Shown in pieces: positions 1-11,700 of a stretch of 64,000 nt of DNA. Numbering within the stretch: position 1 is the first letter of the stretch; each line of letters opens with the position of its first letter. The notes beneath the pieces are model-generated. The model made no database searches. It saw nothing but the letters and a program-made list of their open reading frames with translations, and was not told the DNA's origin. This stretch comes from Nymphaea colorata (taxonomy: Eukaryota > Streptophyta > Magnoliopsida > Nymphaeales > Nymphaeaceae): assembly GCF_008831285.2 (NCBI RefSeq), contig NC_045149.1, forward strand, positions 13,290,629-13,354,628, in the 5' to 3' direction. Made by a program: the position numbers and the translations under genes.

Positions 1-659
1 GTAAGCTCATCTATCTTACTCTTACTCGCCCTGATATTACGTATGCTGTGAATGTGTTGAGTCAGTTTATGCATGTTCCTACTGATTGTCACTGGAAGAG
101 TGCAGAAAGAGTGTTGGGGTACCTAAAGAATGACCGGGAAAGGATTACTCTATACTCAGCAAGACCAACTTAATATTGAAGGATACTCTGACGCAGATTG
201 GGCAGGATGCACTGATACTAGGAGGTCTACCACAGGGTACTGCATCTTTCTGGGGGTAACCTGGTTGTATGGAGAAGTAAAAGGCAAGAAGTTTGCTCTA
301 GATCCAGCGCTGAGGCTGAATACAGGGCTGTGGCTATGGGAGTTACAGAAATGCTATGGTTAAAGATTCTCCTAGCTGATATTGGAGTTGAAACGGAAGA
401 AAAGATGAAGATGTACTGTGACAACAAGTCTGCGATTAACCTTGCAAACAATCCCGTCCTTCATGACAGAACTAAACATGTGGAGATTGATCGCCATTTC
501 ATACGGGAACGTATAGATTCCAAGGAGTTGATCCTGTCGTACATGAAGTTTGAAGATCAAATTGCCGATGTTTTGACCAAAGCCTTATGTACATCTCAAT
601 TCGAGAAAAATGTGAGCAAGCTTGGCATGTTTGACATGTATGCCAAGCTTGAGGGGGAG
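1..659 (+). pseudogene. Ty1/copia pol 3' end (RT-RNase H), frameshifted
   Basis: This is the C-terminal part of a Ty1/copia polyprotein, cut by the window start. In frame 3 from base 3 it reads [20 protein letters not shown], the linker between reverse transcriptase and RNase H. It then shifts frame near 125 (just after YLKN) and again near 252-255. The RNase H core motif [19 protein letters not shown] lies at about 184-240. The frame carrying [27 protein letters not shown] and FEDQIADVLTKAL (330-640) is open to the stop at 663-665. All landmarks match copia elements. Two frameshifts mean the protein cannot be made intact. It is followed directly by a purine-rich tract and the 3' LTR. Confidence 0.9.
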
Positions 660-948
660 TGTTAGAATATCTTGTATAGGGAACCGGTTCTGGATATGGA
701 CCCGGTCCCATGGGCGCGGGTACCGAGGGTGGCTCGGTACCCTAGGCGGGCCTTCCTCTTATATTATCTCACTTATTGTGTAATTGTTGATTAAGTGAAA
801 ATAACATTCTCTCTCCTAGGGTTGCGGTCTTGCCCCTAGGTTAGAGCTTCTCCTTGGTTTTTCACCTCTTACTGAGGTTTTCCACGTATATCGTGTGTTT
901 CTTCTCCATTATCTTCTTGCGTTCCTTGTTTCTACAATTATCATTACA
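660..948 (+). repeat. 3' LTR of the copia element
   Basis: The purine-rich tract GAGGGGGAG at 651-659 is a polypurine tract and is followed by TGTTAGAATATC, a normal copia LTR start. The proposed end is at ATTATCATTACA (937-948), giving a TG...CA LTR of about 289 bp. The partner LTR is outside the window, so the right boundary is inferred. The LTR holds a perfect 10 bp inverted repeat at 718-727 / 733-742 and a CT-rich 3' half. Confidence 0.65.
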
Positions 949-1587
949 TATAACTGCACCTAAATTTTTAGAAATTCTGAAAAATGCATTGTGGCACTTC
1001 ATCCATCCACGAAGAACTGACTTTTCGGTTTACAGGAAAGACTCAAATGCTGAATCTAAAATTTCACTTCCTCTCTTTTCCAAAGTTCTTTCCTTTTGCA
1101 AGTTTCCTACTGTTCCTCTTTTGTTTTCTGGGGTGTAAGCAAAACGAATATTGCATGATGGAAAAAACAAAACTTCATTAAACACTCTTCACCAGGTGAT
1201 CAAGCACAACATAAATTTGAATTTAATAGCAAGTCAAAAATAGGAATATATATATATATATATATTAAAAGAAGCCTAATTAATGGCTTTGTTGGGCCAC
1301 AGTTGGCTGTACAACTATCGATTCTTACTGGTGCATTTATACCATCCATACAGTTCTTGGCTTTTAGCCGTTACAATCAATTTCTCCAAAGGTTAATTAT
1401 TGGTTGGTAATGGTTTGGCAGTTTCTTGAGAATTTCTATATGCCAAGTGTGTCTATAAACTGGGTAGATAAATTATGTTGCATTTTACCAGGCCACTGTT
1501 TTGCTCAAAATGCAAATATTTGTTTTTGTTCCCTTTATTCTTTTCTGTTATAACACTTAAACCTGTTTGTGGACCAACTATTTGCAG
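949..1587 (+). other. MED16 last intron, 3' part
   Basis: No further coding segment could be supported between the copia LTR and the acceptor at 1581-1587 (TTTGCAG). A short AT microsatellite lies at 1249-1265. The segment is read as the 3' part of the last MED16 intron, into which the copia element seems to have inserted. An unrecognised exon cannot be excluded without a transcript. Confidence 0.45.
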
Positions 1588-1734
1588 TGTGTGCGTTGTT
1601 TGAGGCAGACATCTGCCTTTGCTTCACCTAATTCAGCAAACTCTACGACTGTAAATGAGCGGGAAGAATGGTGGATTAGCAGGTGGGCTTATGGTTGTCC
1701 AATGTGTGGAGGCACGTGGGTTCGTGTAGTCTAA
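1588..1734 (+). CDS. MED16: Mediator subunit 16, C-terminal exon
   Basis: After a good acceptor (pyrimidine run then TTTGCAG) an open segment encodes 48 residues and a TAA stop. It begins CVRCLRQTSAF and ends RWAYGCPMCGGTWVRVV. MED16 proteins end in a cysteine-bearing module: a CxxC pair, then a Trp-containing stretch, then a Cys-containing CGG-x-W-x-RV motif. The animal MED16 C-terminus shows the same order (CTRCG..., then RW...CLCGGLWRRV), from memory. MED16 is a tail-module subunit of Mediator, acting in the nucleus between transcription factors and RNA polymerase II; in Arabidopsis it is SFR6, involved in cold and defence gene expression. Only the last exon is present and the rest lies before base 1. 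Identification rests on a short conserved tail, so it is probable rather than certain. Confidence 0.72.
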   Translation, partial: CVRCLRQTSAFASPNSANSTTVNEREEWWISRWAYGCPMCGGTWVRVV

Positions 1735-2577
1735 GTATCTGGTTCAAATATTTATATGCTAGCCCTTACAGTTGTTCAACGGAATTACTGCTATTTTTTT
1801 TTTATTTTGTTTATGTTGTTCCCATCTCTATAAATATTAGTTGTAACAATAGCGGTAGTATGCTAATTATTGTTACTAGTGATAGTAGCCGGCAATTATT
1901 GTTGTATTTATGATGTGAATTTTGTCATTATCAATTCTGAGATAAGATGAAAGTGTAAATTGCAAATGAGGTGCACGTAAAGACAGCTGCTTGTCCACAC
2001 CCCACTTAGAAAGAGGACCTCCTTTTGATCTTGTTGGAGATTGGAGCTTGTTTTCCAGAACGAAATGTTCCTCACAGGATTCAAGTTGGTTGCCCAGCTC
2101 AAACATTTTTTCCCTGAGCTAGAGTAGCGGAAGGAATGCCTCACAGGAGTGAAGAGAAAGGAAGACCTAGCGGACAAATTTGGAAAGCGACTGTTTGTTT
2201 TACCAATGCATTTTCTATAGCTTTACTACAAAACATGTATATTTGATGAGGCATTGTAAGAATTTTTTCTTTTAAAAACCAAGTGGCAATTTGTGTATGG
2301 AACTTGAAGAAACCAAGCCGTTGTTCAGGAAAACAGCTGCTTGGGGTTAGGTCCCTACCTTTATTAATAAAAAAAAGGTGAGGGATGTGTACAAAAAACA
2401 GGAAAAAAGCTAAGCCGTTGTTGGTTCTATCCAACCTAATATATTTTCTCCAATATTGAGTGTAAATATTCTATGGCATTTGGATAGGTTCTCAGATAGA
2501 ATTTATGATTGGGTGACATTTGACCGGCTTTTGGCAGGGAGGTTGATTCATTTGACCTCGAATGGGGAGAGGGAACC

Positions 2578-2580
<3 letters not shown>
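1735..2580 (+). other. MED16 3' UTR and downstream DNA, no gene seen
   Basis: This is AT-rich sequence after the MED16 stop. The first few hundred bases are probably the 3' UTR, but no single polyadenylation site stands out. Short open frames on both strands show no family motif or plausible codon pattern. Confidence 0.4.

Positions 2581-2614
<34 letters not shown>
2581..2614. repeat. (TC)n microsatellite
   Basis: Uninterrupted TC dinucleotide run of 17 units, followed by AATCTATTTG. No coding role. Confidence 0.95.
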
Positions 2615-2617
<3 letters not shown>

Positions 2618-3506
2618 CTATTTGAAAGAAAATTCGGGTGTTCTTTTGAATGAGGATTTAAAAATTGACCTTTATTTTTGTTGAGTGAAAAGAGTTGCCG
2701 TATGAAGTCCTCTTATGTTGTGCCTTCAAAAGCTACAACTGCGAAAAACAAAAATTTAGGACATAACTAAATATATATATAAAGGTAGAAAGCAGTACAA
2801 ATACATGTTGCATTTTGAGAATATTACTACAAACAAGTTATGCATAGAATGCAGTTGGAGTTGTGATTCAATTTGATGGGCGTACGTGGTGCTGTGTATG
2901 TCTCTTCTTGTCTTGGACCAATTTGACGGTTTTGACATTCTCAATGTAACAAAAAATGTTTTAAGTTTAGCCTTCGCCCTTTTTCACTACGTCTCTTTGA
3001 CCTATAAATTGGATACAATGTCTATCACCTCTTTTCATAAGACCTTGTTACTTAATTCTAAAACAAGCGACTTCTCAAAAAATGCAATGATTTGTTTGTC
3101 TATCCCTAAAATTGGTGAGGTCTAAGATAAACATAGGCAAATTAGAGGCAGCTCTTACCTGTGTAAAAGCAAAAAAGGGTGGAATGAGTACATTCTTGCT
3201 GTTAGTCTTTCATTGCTGAACTATTGAGCATGCCATTTTGCATTACCGTTGCTAATTGTTAGCAGGCTTCCTAATTTTATGTGAAATGGAAATAATCTCA
3301 TCATGTGCAAAAAATCATCTTTACCAGAATTTTTCAATCTCTGAACTGCAATCCTAGAATTATCTTGTTAGCCTGTGAACAGGCTATATGTTGAGGGTTA
3401 ACTTATGAAAGGCTCCTCCCACATATGCCGCACAGTTGGGAGGGTGGCCATTATTAGGGCCCTCCTAGCTGCATGTCATATGGCAAGACTATTACGCTTC
3501 CCCTTG
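2615..3506. other. Intergenic, nothing recognised
   Basis: AT-rich sequence with only short open frames and no domain motif, inverted repeat or RNA gene that I could support. Confidence 0.4.
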
Positions 3507-4085
3507 TTAAACCGTAACAACCAAATCGGTCCTCCTTATCCCCATCCTTGCTTTGTGACCCTTCACCATGCTTCCCATCCATTCCAAAATTGTCCATCGT
3601 AGAATACCTCTGCTAGAGAATGTTATGAAAAATATGAGAGGAAGAGGAAGAAGAAGAAAGCTTTTATGTGGTTCGTTGCTTTCGTTCCTACATCCATGAT
3701 AGCCACCCTCTCTCAAAGGAAGAACGATATTCATCAGGTGGATGCTCTCAATTTGTTTGTATAGAGAATTGTTTAAGCCCTCCACTTCGGATGCATGTGA
3801 GACATAATTATCACCAGATTTTCTTTCTAAAATAGACATACAATCATTATCTTTATCTCTATTTTTGTCACTTCTATCCTCACATTTGCTCTTCTTGTTT
3901 CTTGATAGACTTCTACGGTTTATCTCCATCTTAGGAAACTTCAACTTTATCTTTATCTTTGGCAACTTTATCTTTATCTTTGGCAACTTTATCATTATCA
4001 TTGGCAACTTGAGCTTGACAGGGATGGTTGCTTTCCTTAGCAGTGGGCATCCGGCGACCATTAAAACCCTAGCTCGTGCTTCCAA
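3507..4085 (-). CDS. Uncertain 192-aa ORF with Lys/Ile repeats
   Basis: This is an open frame on the minus strand that I do not recognise. Near its N-terminus (residues about 24-52) it has short tandem repeats of the type KLPKIKIKLPKIKIKL, coded by an in-register 24-base repeat (GGCAACTTTATCTTTATCTTT on the + strand, 3940-4020). A basic low-complexity stretch follows (NKKSKCEDRSDKNRDKDND), then no clear domain. The + strand at 3640-3700 contains TTTTATGTGGTTCG and a CCTACATCCATG motif, as seen in some plant retroelement LTRs, so the frame may run through repetitive DNA. It may well be a chance ORF over a minisatellite. Confidence 0.2.
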   Translation of the reverse strand: MEARARVLMVAGCPLLRKATIPVKLKLPMIMIKLPKIKIKLPKIKIKLKFPKMEINRRSLSRNKKSKCEDRSDKNRDKDNDCMSILERKSGDNYVSHASEVEGLNNSLYKQIESIHLMNIVLPLREGGYHGCRNESNEPHKSFLLLPLPLIFFITFSSRGILRWTILEWMGSMVKGHKARMGIRRTDLVVTV

Positions 4086-4089
4086 TTAA

Positions 4090-4601
4090 ATTAAAAATAT
4101 ATTTAAATATAAAATAATATATAAATATAATTAATCATAATAAAATATTATATTTATATATAAAAAAATTTATAAAATAAATATTAAAAAAATTATCGAG
4201 TCCACTTGAGCCGACCAGATAAATTATCAGGCTGGTCCGGTGCCCCTTTTTTTGGGTCCAGGCCCAAGTCCGGTCACGTACGCTCCAGCGGCGCGGCGCG
4301 GCCCGTTGCCCAGCGTTGCTTAACATCCACCCTTAAGCTAAACATGGGACCAAGGTTGTGCATCAACCCGGTCCAACATTCGAAACCTAGGCCCAGGCCC
4401 AGCCCGATTAACTTTTAAATATATTTTTAATATAAAATAATATATAGATATAATTAATCGTAATAAAATATTATTATATATATAATTTAATAAAATATAT
4501 ATTGAAAAATGTTATCAGGGGCTTATCGGGCCCACTTGGGTCAGCCTGATATCTAGGCCCGAGCCCGAGTCAGGCGGGATACCGGGTACCCACCGGTGCC
4601 C
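4090..4601. repeat. Two AT-rich/GC-rich hAT-like repeat modules
   Basis: Two related modules lie side by side. Each has an AT-rich block (about 4095-4190 and 4417-4505) sharing the string AATATAATTAATC(A/G)TAATAAAAT. Each AT block is next to GC-rich sequence full of GGCCC/GGGCC motifs (4201-4320; 4365-4415 and 4515-4600). The end at 4300-4318 (GCGGCCCGTTGCCCAGC) resembles the terminal repeat of the complete element at 58875-59237. No full terminal inverted repeat or target duplication was resolved here, so these look like truncated or nested copies. Confidence 0.5.
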
Positions 4602-4609
4602 AAGCTTAC

Positions 4610-7450
4610 ATGGTGGCACACATTCAGCTTGTGCAGAAAAAGTTCAAATGTTGCCTTAACGAGTGGCTTAGTGAGATTGTCAGCAAGAGACGATGTATGT
4701 TGAACTTGAACCCTCCTCTTGGCAATACGATCCCTTACGAATGAACATCTATATCTACATGTTTGCTTCGCTTCGTGAATGAAGGGCGGGATTGATTGAA
4801 AGGCTATCGGCACCATGCTTGTCACCCAACTGCCTTCAGCAGCGACTTCGGTGACTCCATGGCATTCTGCCTTGGTACTAGAGCATGAGACAGACTTTTG
4901 TTTTCGAGAGCTCCATGATACAAATATTAGTCCCAAGGAAGCACGCACTGACGGCTATAGATTTACGGTTTGCATGGCAGTGGGCTCAACTAACAACCCT
5001 ATAAAGTTATAAGGATGCACCGTGATCCACTTAAGGCATAAGAAGAAGATAATTTGAAAATATGCCATGTTCAATTGTGCCCTTAAGATATCCACTTTCC
5101 AATGCTCCAATGATCAATAGTGCGAGCATGCACCAACTGGCAAACCCGATTGACACTAAAAGATACATATGGTCGAATTATATTTAAATGTCGCAAAGGT
5201 CCAACAACACTTAGAAAAGAGTAGGATTTTCAAATCTTGCACTATCGCCATTCTAAAGCTTGGTCATTGTAGCCATGGGACTAGAGACATGGTTGGCTTC
5301 ATGCATATTGACTCCCTTAAGCAGAAAAAGAATATGTTTTTCTATGATACCATCCTTAACACAAGTCACCTTCGCACCTGGAAAAAAAAAATCACTTCAC
5401 CAAGATTTTTGAAAGCAAACCTCTTTCCAAGTAAATCAATAAGACATGAAATAAATTTGTCGTATCTTCCACTAATAAGTATACGATCCACATAAATGAG
5501 AGCAATATCAGAAATTTGGTGGAAGTTGGAAACAAACAAGGAAGTATCTATCTTAGATTCAATATCAATAAAGCCAAAGTCATGCAGGTTATCTATCAAT
5601 TTTTGATACCATGTTCTAGGTTCCTGTTTGAGACCATATAAAGCCTTGTGAAGTCTGTATTCATACTCACGCTTAGTCGGATCTATGAAGCTGGTCGATT
5701 GTTCCATGTACACGACTTGTTCAAGAGTGTCACTTAGAAATGCATTGTTAACATCAGCCTATTGAATTTTCCATCTTTTACTGACTAGCAAAGAGAAAAC
5801 TATTCAAACTGTGACGGGCTTCACGGCAAGACAAAAAAATCTTCTGCCTTGTCTTAGTGAAAGTCCTGAGCAACCAGCTGGGTCTTGTACCTTTCCTATG
5901 AGCAATCTGCCTTTCATTTAATTTTAAATATCCAGTTATTCCTGTTTTAGAGCAACAAGCCTCCACGACTGATTCTGGATTAAGGCCATCATCTGTTTCT
6001 TCATCACCTTTCTCCATTATATATGTTGAATAGCATGTTGAAGCTCTGAAGTTCAACTTCCTCTCCCGACTTAGAAATTTGAGTGGAGAAGACCTTTGGC
6101 TTTAACATACCATCTTGGAACGTAGGATGTCGCCTAGTTGCCGGTTTGTATGGTGGTCGACTTCCTATAGATGTAGAAGGAGAGGAAAGAGTCTGCCTAG
6201 GCAGCGACGGATTTGTTGTTGGCAATAGGACTCCCCAAATCAATTAATTTCATCCTCATTATATATAGAAACCGAGTGATTTGTCTCGGCTTCACCATTG
6301 GACGCTGACGAAGATGGTGAATTAGACTCGACGTGGCCATAAATACTAACAGTTTTGGAAGCATATGGAATAATTGGAAAGTAGATGGAGACGATTTTCT
6401 GCTCTTTAACTTCCTTTTTTTGGCTTTAACAATGGAAACTTGTCCTCATTAAATGAAACACCTCTAGAAATAAAGCATTTCTGAGTATCATAACCATAAC
6501 GATGACATCCATGGTGCCGGCTACTGTAACCAATAAAAAAACATCCTTGTGATTTATAGTGTAATTTATGATGGTGATAGTGTCTCAAATTTGGATAGCA
6601 TGCACATCCAAAGACCTTTAAAAAATCTACTTGGGCGTCTTCTTAAACAATACTTCTAATGGACTTATTTTTAAGAACCAAGGTTGGTATACAATTTATA
6701 AGATAGGTAGAAGTAGAAACAGCATAATTCCAAAATCATGTAGGGATCCCCCATGACCTATCAAGGTAAGTCCAGTTTCAAGAATTTGCATGTGTTTTCG
6801 TTCAGACATCTCGTTTTGTTTCTGTATGTGCAGGAATAAATAATGATGCCTGATTCTACAACTTTTGAGAAAATCGTCAAGGCCACTATAATTGGCTCAA
6901 TCGTCAAAATGACGGTGTTCAATTTTTTCAACCAACACATAAGGTCTTAAAAACTTCATATAAATCACAGTTGCCTTTTTGACAAGACGCACAAATATTT
7001 ACATTAGAATTGAAAAATGGTAATCCATATGAATTAATTATCTTCGCTACTATTTTAAAAGAAGGGTGATTGAATCCATTGTGCCACACATCTGACCCTG
7101 AACGTTCATTGTTCAAAATTTCTTTCTTGCAAAGTTTGAAGTCAACCAATTAAAGGTCATCCCTGATGCCTCCATGAATAAGAATATGTTCACGCACTAT
7201 TTGATTGTCCTAGGCAAATCTTAGCATAGAGAGAAGATTTTTAGTGACTGAAGGAACATGCACTAAATCATCCAACTTGAACTTAATCTTATGAAATGTA
7301 ACAAGAGAGTTGTTCCCATTCAAGCATAATCATCTCCTTGATATTCAGATTTCACAAATAGATTCCCCAAACCCGAAGTAATATAGTGAGTGGCACCCAT
7401 GTCTACGTACCAGCTTTCATGCTTCGTCCTTCACCGTCAGAGATGAACAG
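4610..7450 (-). pseudogene. Ty1/copia polyprotein fossil
   Basis: Reading the minus strand from high to low coordinates gives copia domains in order. A protease-like site DMGATHYITS lies near 7420-7390. The GAG-pre-integrase zinc segment with WHNGFNHPSF and ICASCQKGN is at 7149-6928. The integrase C-terminal region with GCFFIGYSS and ISRGVSFNEDKF is at 6588-6406, and a linker with RHPTFQDGMLKPK at 6243-6060. Reverse transcriptase with YRLHKALYGLKQEPRTWYQK and IYVDR (from the catalytic YVDD motif) is at 5713-5366. The RNase H and C-terminus with VSWSSRKQKSV, FVRDRIAKR and LADNLTKPL is at 4948-4610. Stops and frameshifts separate the pieces and the catalytic YVDD reads YVDR. No LTR pair was found. 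Confidence 0.85.
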
Positions 7451-8304
7451 AGAATGGGACCGAATATTTCATTATGCACAATAAAACTGTTTATATAAAC
7501 AAATCTTTTATACTTTAACTGACCAGATGTCAAAACAATGGCTTTTCAAAAAATTGGCATCTATAGACCACTAAAACAATACATTCTCAAAACCAGTGTT
7601 ATCTTGCAACAATCCCATCATTGTTGCTAGAATTGAGCTAACAGTTTCTTCAAGAGGTCAACCAGCTCAAGTTGACAGGAATCGAAACATTTGATGGGCA
7701 GGGGACAACGGCTTGGCCACAGAACCAGTGCCCTTTCTAGAAGCAATGCAAACTCTTGCCTGTTCTAAGTTTGTTTATTCATTGTACGACTTTTTATCAC
7801 TGTTGTAAGAGTTTCATTATACATGCTTCCTCCAATCAATGAGTAATTCATTGTCGCAATTCATTTATGCTAGAATAAAGGACTAACAATGTTTTTGCTT
7901 CATAAAACATTTCTGCATGTTTTAAAATTTGAAACCATGTTTTCTAACCAATCATCTTGATGCCTTGCATTTTTCCCAATCAGCTTTTCCATCTCAGATT
8001 GCAAAATAGAACTTGCTCACATGTTTTAGATCTCATAAGCTCCAAAACTAAAATTCATCAACATATGCATCTCGTGTTCCTTCAGCTTGACAATACATCT
8101 CATGTCCATTTTGTGGCCTGTTTAGAAGAGAACAACATTTTGGTAAGATTTAAAGACTCTTCTTTTAACTAAAATGTTTTGCATTCAGTTGCTTTTTTCT
8201 TCGTTAATGGTTTGCTTCTGAATTTGTGTAGGATATGTGTGATACACACAGTCCCTAAGATACCCAATTCCTACAAACAAAGGTACAATGCTGCAAAAAA
8301 TCTT
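7451..8304. other. Unassigned DNA between two copia elements
   Basis: The part nearest 7450-7770 may hold remains of the minus-strand copia gag region, but no zinc knuckle or gag motif was found. The open frame at 7957-8172 (+) has no recognisable domain. No LTR for the minus-strand element was identified. Confidence 0.3.
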
Positions 8305-8649
8305 TATTAATAGAAATACCAAGAAGGCTCTCAAAGTGAATTACTTGGGATATGAAAGTCATGTCTCTTGAGGGATGAAAAGTCATGTCTCTTGAGGGAT
8401 GAAAAGTCATGTCTCTTGAGAGATAAAAAGTCAATGTCTCTTGAAAGATAAAAAGTCATATCTCTTAAAAGATGAGAAGTCATGTCTCTTGGAAATTAGA
8501 GACCTCTTATGTATCTCCTTTATATAAAAGAATCTCTCTACCAAAGGAATGCAAGTTAAAAATGATAGAACAATGGACATAGGCCTATTAGTTGAACCAC
8601 TTTAAAAATTCATGTCCCTTTAATTATTTCTTCATTTTGATTTCTAACA
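8305..8649 (+). repeat. 5' LTR with internal minisatellite
   Basis: 345 bp. It contains about six copies (about 8351-8500) of a 23-24 base unit of the form GAAAAGTCATGTCTCTTGAGGGAT. Downstream is TATATAAAAG at 8520-8530, a plausible TATA box for the element. It ends TTTCTAACA just before the primer binding site. The first base pair reads TA where the 3' LTR has TG. Confidence 0.88.
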
Positions 8650-8662
8650 TGGTATCAGAGTC
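8650..8662 (+). other. Primer binding site (initiator tRNA-Met)
   Basis: TGGTATCAGAGTC immediately follows the 5' LTR. It matches the copia PBS complementary to the 3' end of initiator methionine tRNA except at the last bases. Confidence 0.85.
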
Positions 8663-8729
8663 GTTGATCTTTGTTAATGCAGCTGCTAGATCCTAAGGAT
8701 AACATCTTCTATTGTGGCTTTTCATTCTC

Positions 8730-11700
8730 ATGGCAAATCAAGAAGCATCATCAAATACGAGAGTCAACTTTGATACGGGTACGAATTTTCTTGCTTCTCT
8801 TCTTCAGTACCCAAGCAATTTACAACATTTTTTCACCATCAAGTTAAATGTTGAACTTATTTTGGAATCTCAATTCACCTCAATCTTGATCTCTTTTGAT
8901 CTTAGGGGTATATTGATGGAAGTAAACATGCTCGGTCAATGTTTAGATATGGAACAACTGAAATTAGTCCAGAATATATTGAATGGCTGAAAAATGATCC
9001 AAATTATTCGTTTAAAAACCTTTGTAGAGGTTTGGGGTGCTCTTAAGGGCTTGAATAATGCCGTTAAATTCAAAGTTTCAAGACTTGAAAAATGGGTCTA
9101 GTTCTATGGATGTTTATATAAACAAAGCAAAAGCTATTGCTCATCAACTAGTCATTGCATCCAAACTCATTGATGAAGATGATCTTGTTCTTCAAATTTT
9201 TACAGGATTGCCAAGTGAATATCTCGCTTTTAAAGTTAGTATAGAAACTCGAAAGGATCCTGTCTCATTGAATGAACTTCATTGGCTTCTTCTCATACAA
9301 GAAACCAACTTAAAAGAAGATGATTCTCAAACTTTTGAATCTATTATGCATGCTGTAAATATTGTCTCAAAATAAATTTATAATAAACAAACCAACTATA
9401 GAGGTCGTGGTAGAAATAACTACCAATCTAGAGGAGGAGTCCGAAAAAATGAACAATACAAAGGTTATCGTCTTGTATGCCAAATATGTAGAAAAGTTTG
9501 TCATATTGCAAAGTTTTGTTGGTCACATACTAACTTGCTTAAAAAAAATAGACAACGTCGCCTCAAGCATATCATGCAGTTTCTTCTAGCACACTGAATC
9601 AAGACATTGGAGATGATAATTAGTATCCCGACTCCAGTACGACTCATCACATCACCAATGATATCAACAACTTGTCCATTCATGCCAAATACAAAGGTGG
9701 AGATGCTATAAAAATCAGAGATAGATCAGGTTTGAGAATTTTTCATATTGGTTCTTCAAAGACATCTCAAAATTTAGTTTTAAATGATCTCTTTCATGTG
9801 CCGAAAATAACAAGAAATTTGTTATCTGTACAACATTTTTGTAAGGATAATGGAGCCTATTTTGAATTTGATCCTAATATGTGCGATGTTAAGTGGCAGA
9901 GAACAGAAAAAATTCTTCATTAAGGAACTAGCAGTGATGGACACAAGATAAAATATTTTCACTCAGATTGGGGAGGAGAATTTCGAGGGTTTCAATCATA
10001 ACTTGTCGATAATGAGATTGGACATAGAATATCATATCTTCATACCCCTGAACAAAAAAGCGCAGCTGAAAGGAGACACAAACATATTGTTGAAACATGT
10101 TTATCTCTAATCATGGAAGGTAATATTCCCAAAAACTTTTGGCCATATGCTTTTTGTACTGTTATTTATTTAACCAAATGCCAACCAAAATTCTTGATTT
10201 TGTTTTTCCCTTGGAAAAATTGTTCAAAGAAAAACCTGATTATGACTTCCTTAAAATCTTTGGATGTGAATGTTTTCCTTGTTTAAGAGTTTATTAGAAA
10301 AATAAATTAGATTACCGATCTAAAAGAAGTGTTTTCTTAGGTTATGCTCCTCAACATAAATGGTATTATTGTTTGAGTGTAGTAACCGGTAAAATCTATA
10401 TTTCGAAACATGTCCAATTTAATGAGAGAAAAATTTCCTTTTATTGATACTCAAGAAACCATAACTCGATCTAGAAAGTCAAAACCAAGATATCATTTTA
10501 ACATCTCCTCATAAATATCAGTTCTCAAACCCTATAATACCATCATCTAGTACCTTCACAACATCATGAGAACCCTTACTTCAGTCTGAAACAAATAGTG
10601 AATCTCAATCTGAAACTCTTGGAAATGAGGAGCCAATTCAATCCAATGAAAATAAACCAAATCAAGAATGAGTCCATCCTATGACTACTAGATCTTAACT
10701 GGGAACATTCAAACCTAATCCTAAATACAATAAGTTCCATACATATTTTCTAACAAACACTTTCTTCCATAAGCTCTTGTCATCACTCTTCTTGAAGACA
10801 AAGAACCCTCAAATTTCAAGGAAGCATATGAAGAAGAAAATTGGAGGAAAGCTATGGAAGAAGAATATGATGCTCTTATTCGAAACAATAACAATACGTG
10901 AAAACTTGTTCCAAAGAAAGAAGCCAAACACATTGTAGGATGTAAATGAGTTTTCATGATCAAGCGGAAAGCAGATGGATCGTTGGAAAGATACAAAGCT
11001 AAACTCGTCGCCAAGAGGTATAGTAAAAAAGAAGGAATTAACTATACTGAAACCTTCAGCCCTATTGTAAAGTCTATTATAATTCGGATAGTATTGACTA
11101 TTTCTATTAGTCACAAATGGAAAATACATCAGCTGGATATTCAAAATGCATTTCTATATTAATCTATTTCAGAAGAAGTTTGTATGGTTCAACTACCCGG
11201 ATTTCAAAATCATTCTTTTCCAAATCATGTATGTAAACTTGAACATGATCTATATGGTTTAAAATAGGCTCTTAGAGCATGGTTTGTTCATTTTAGTCTA
11301 TTCCTCCAAAATCTTGGTTTTAAAGGGGCTCAAACAGATTCATCTCTTTTTATTTTGATAAAAAGAGAAATACTTGTATATGTTTTGGTATACATAGATG
11401 ACATGATCATAACATGAAACTCACCAGAATATATTCATAAAATTATTTTTCAATTCAAAAGTGAGTTTACCATTAAATATTTGGGTGTGCTCCTTTTCTT
11501 TTTGGGCATAGAAGCAACAAGAATTGGCAATAAGTTAATATTGTTTCAAAAGAAATATATATTCGAACTTCTCAAAAGAACAAATACGCTTGGAGCTAAG
11601 GGAGTCTCAACTCTCATGGTATGCCCCCTGCTTTATCTGTTCAAACTGAATCAAATTTTTATGATCCAAGTCTTTATCGTAGTATTGTTGGGGCTCTTCA

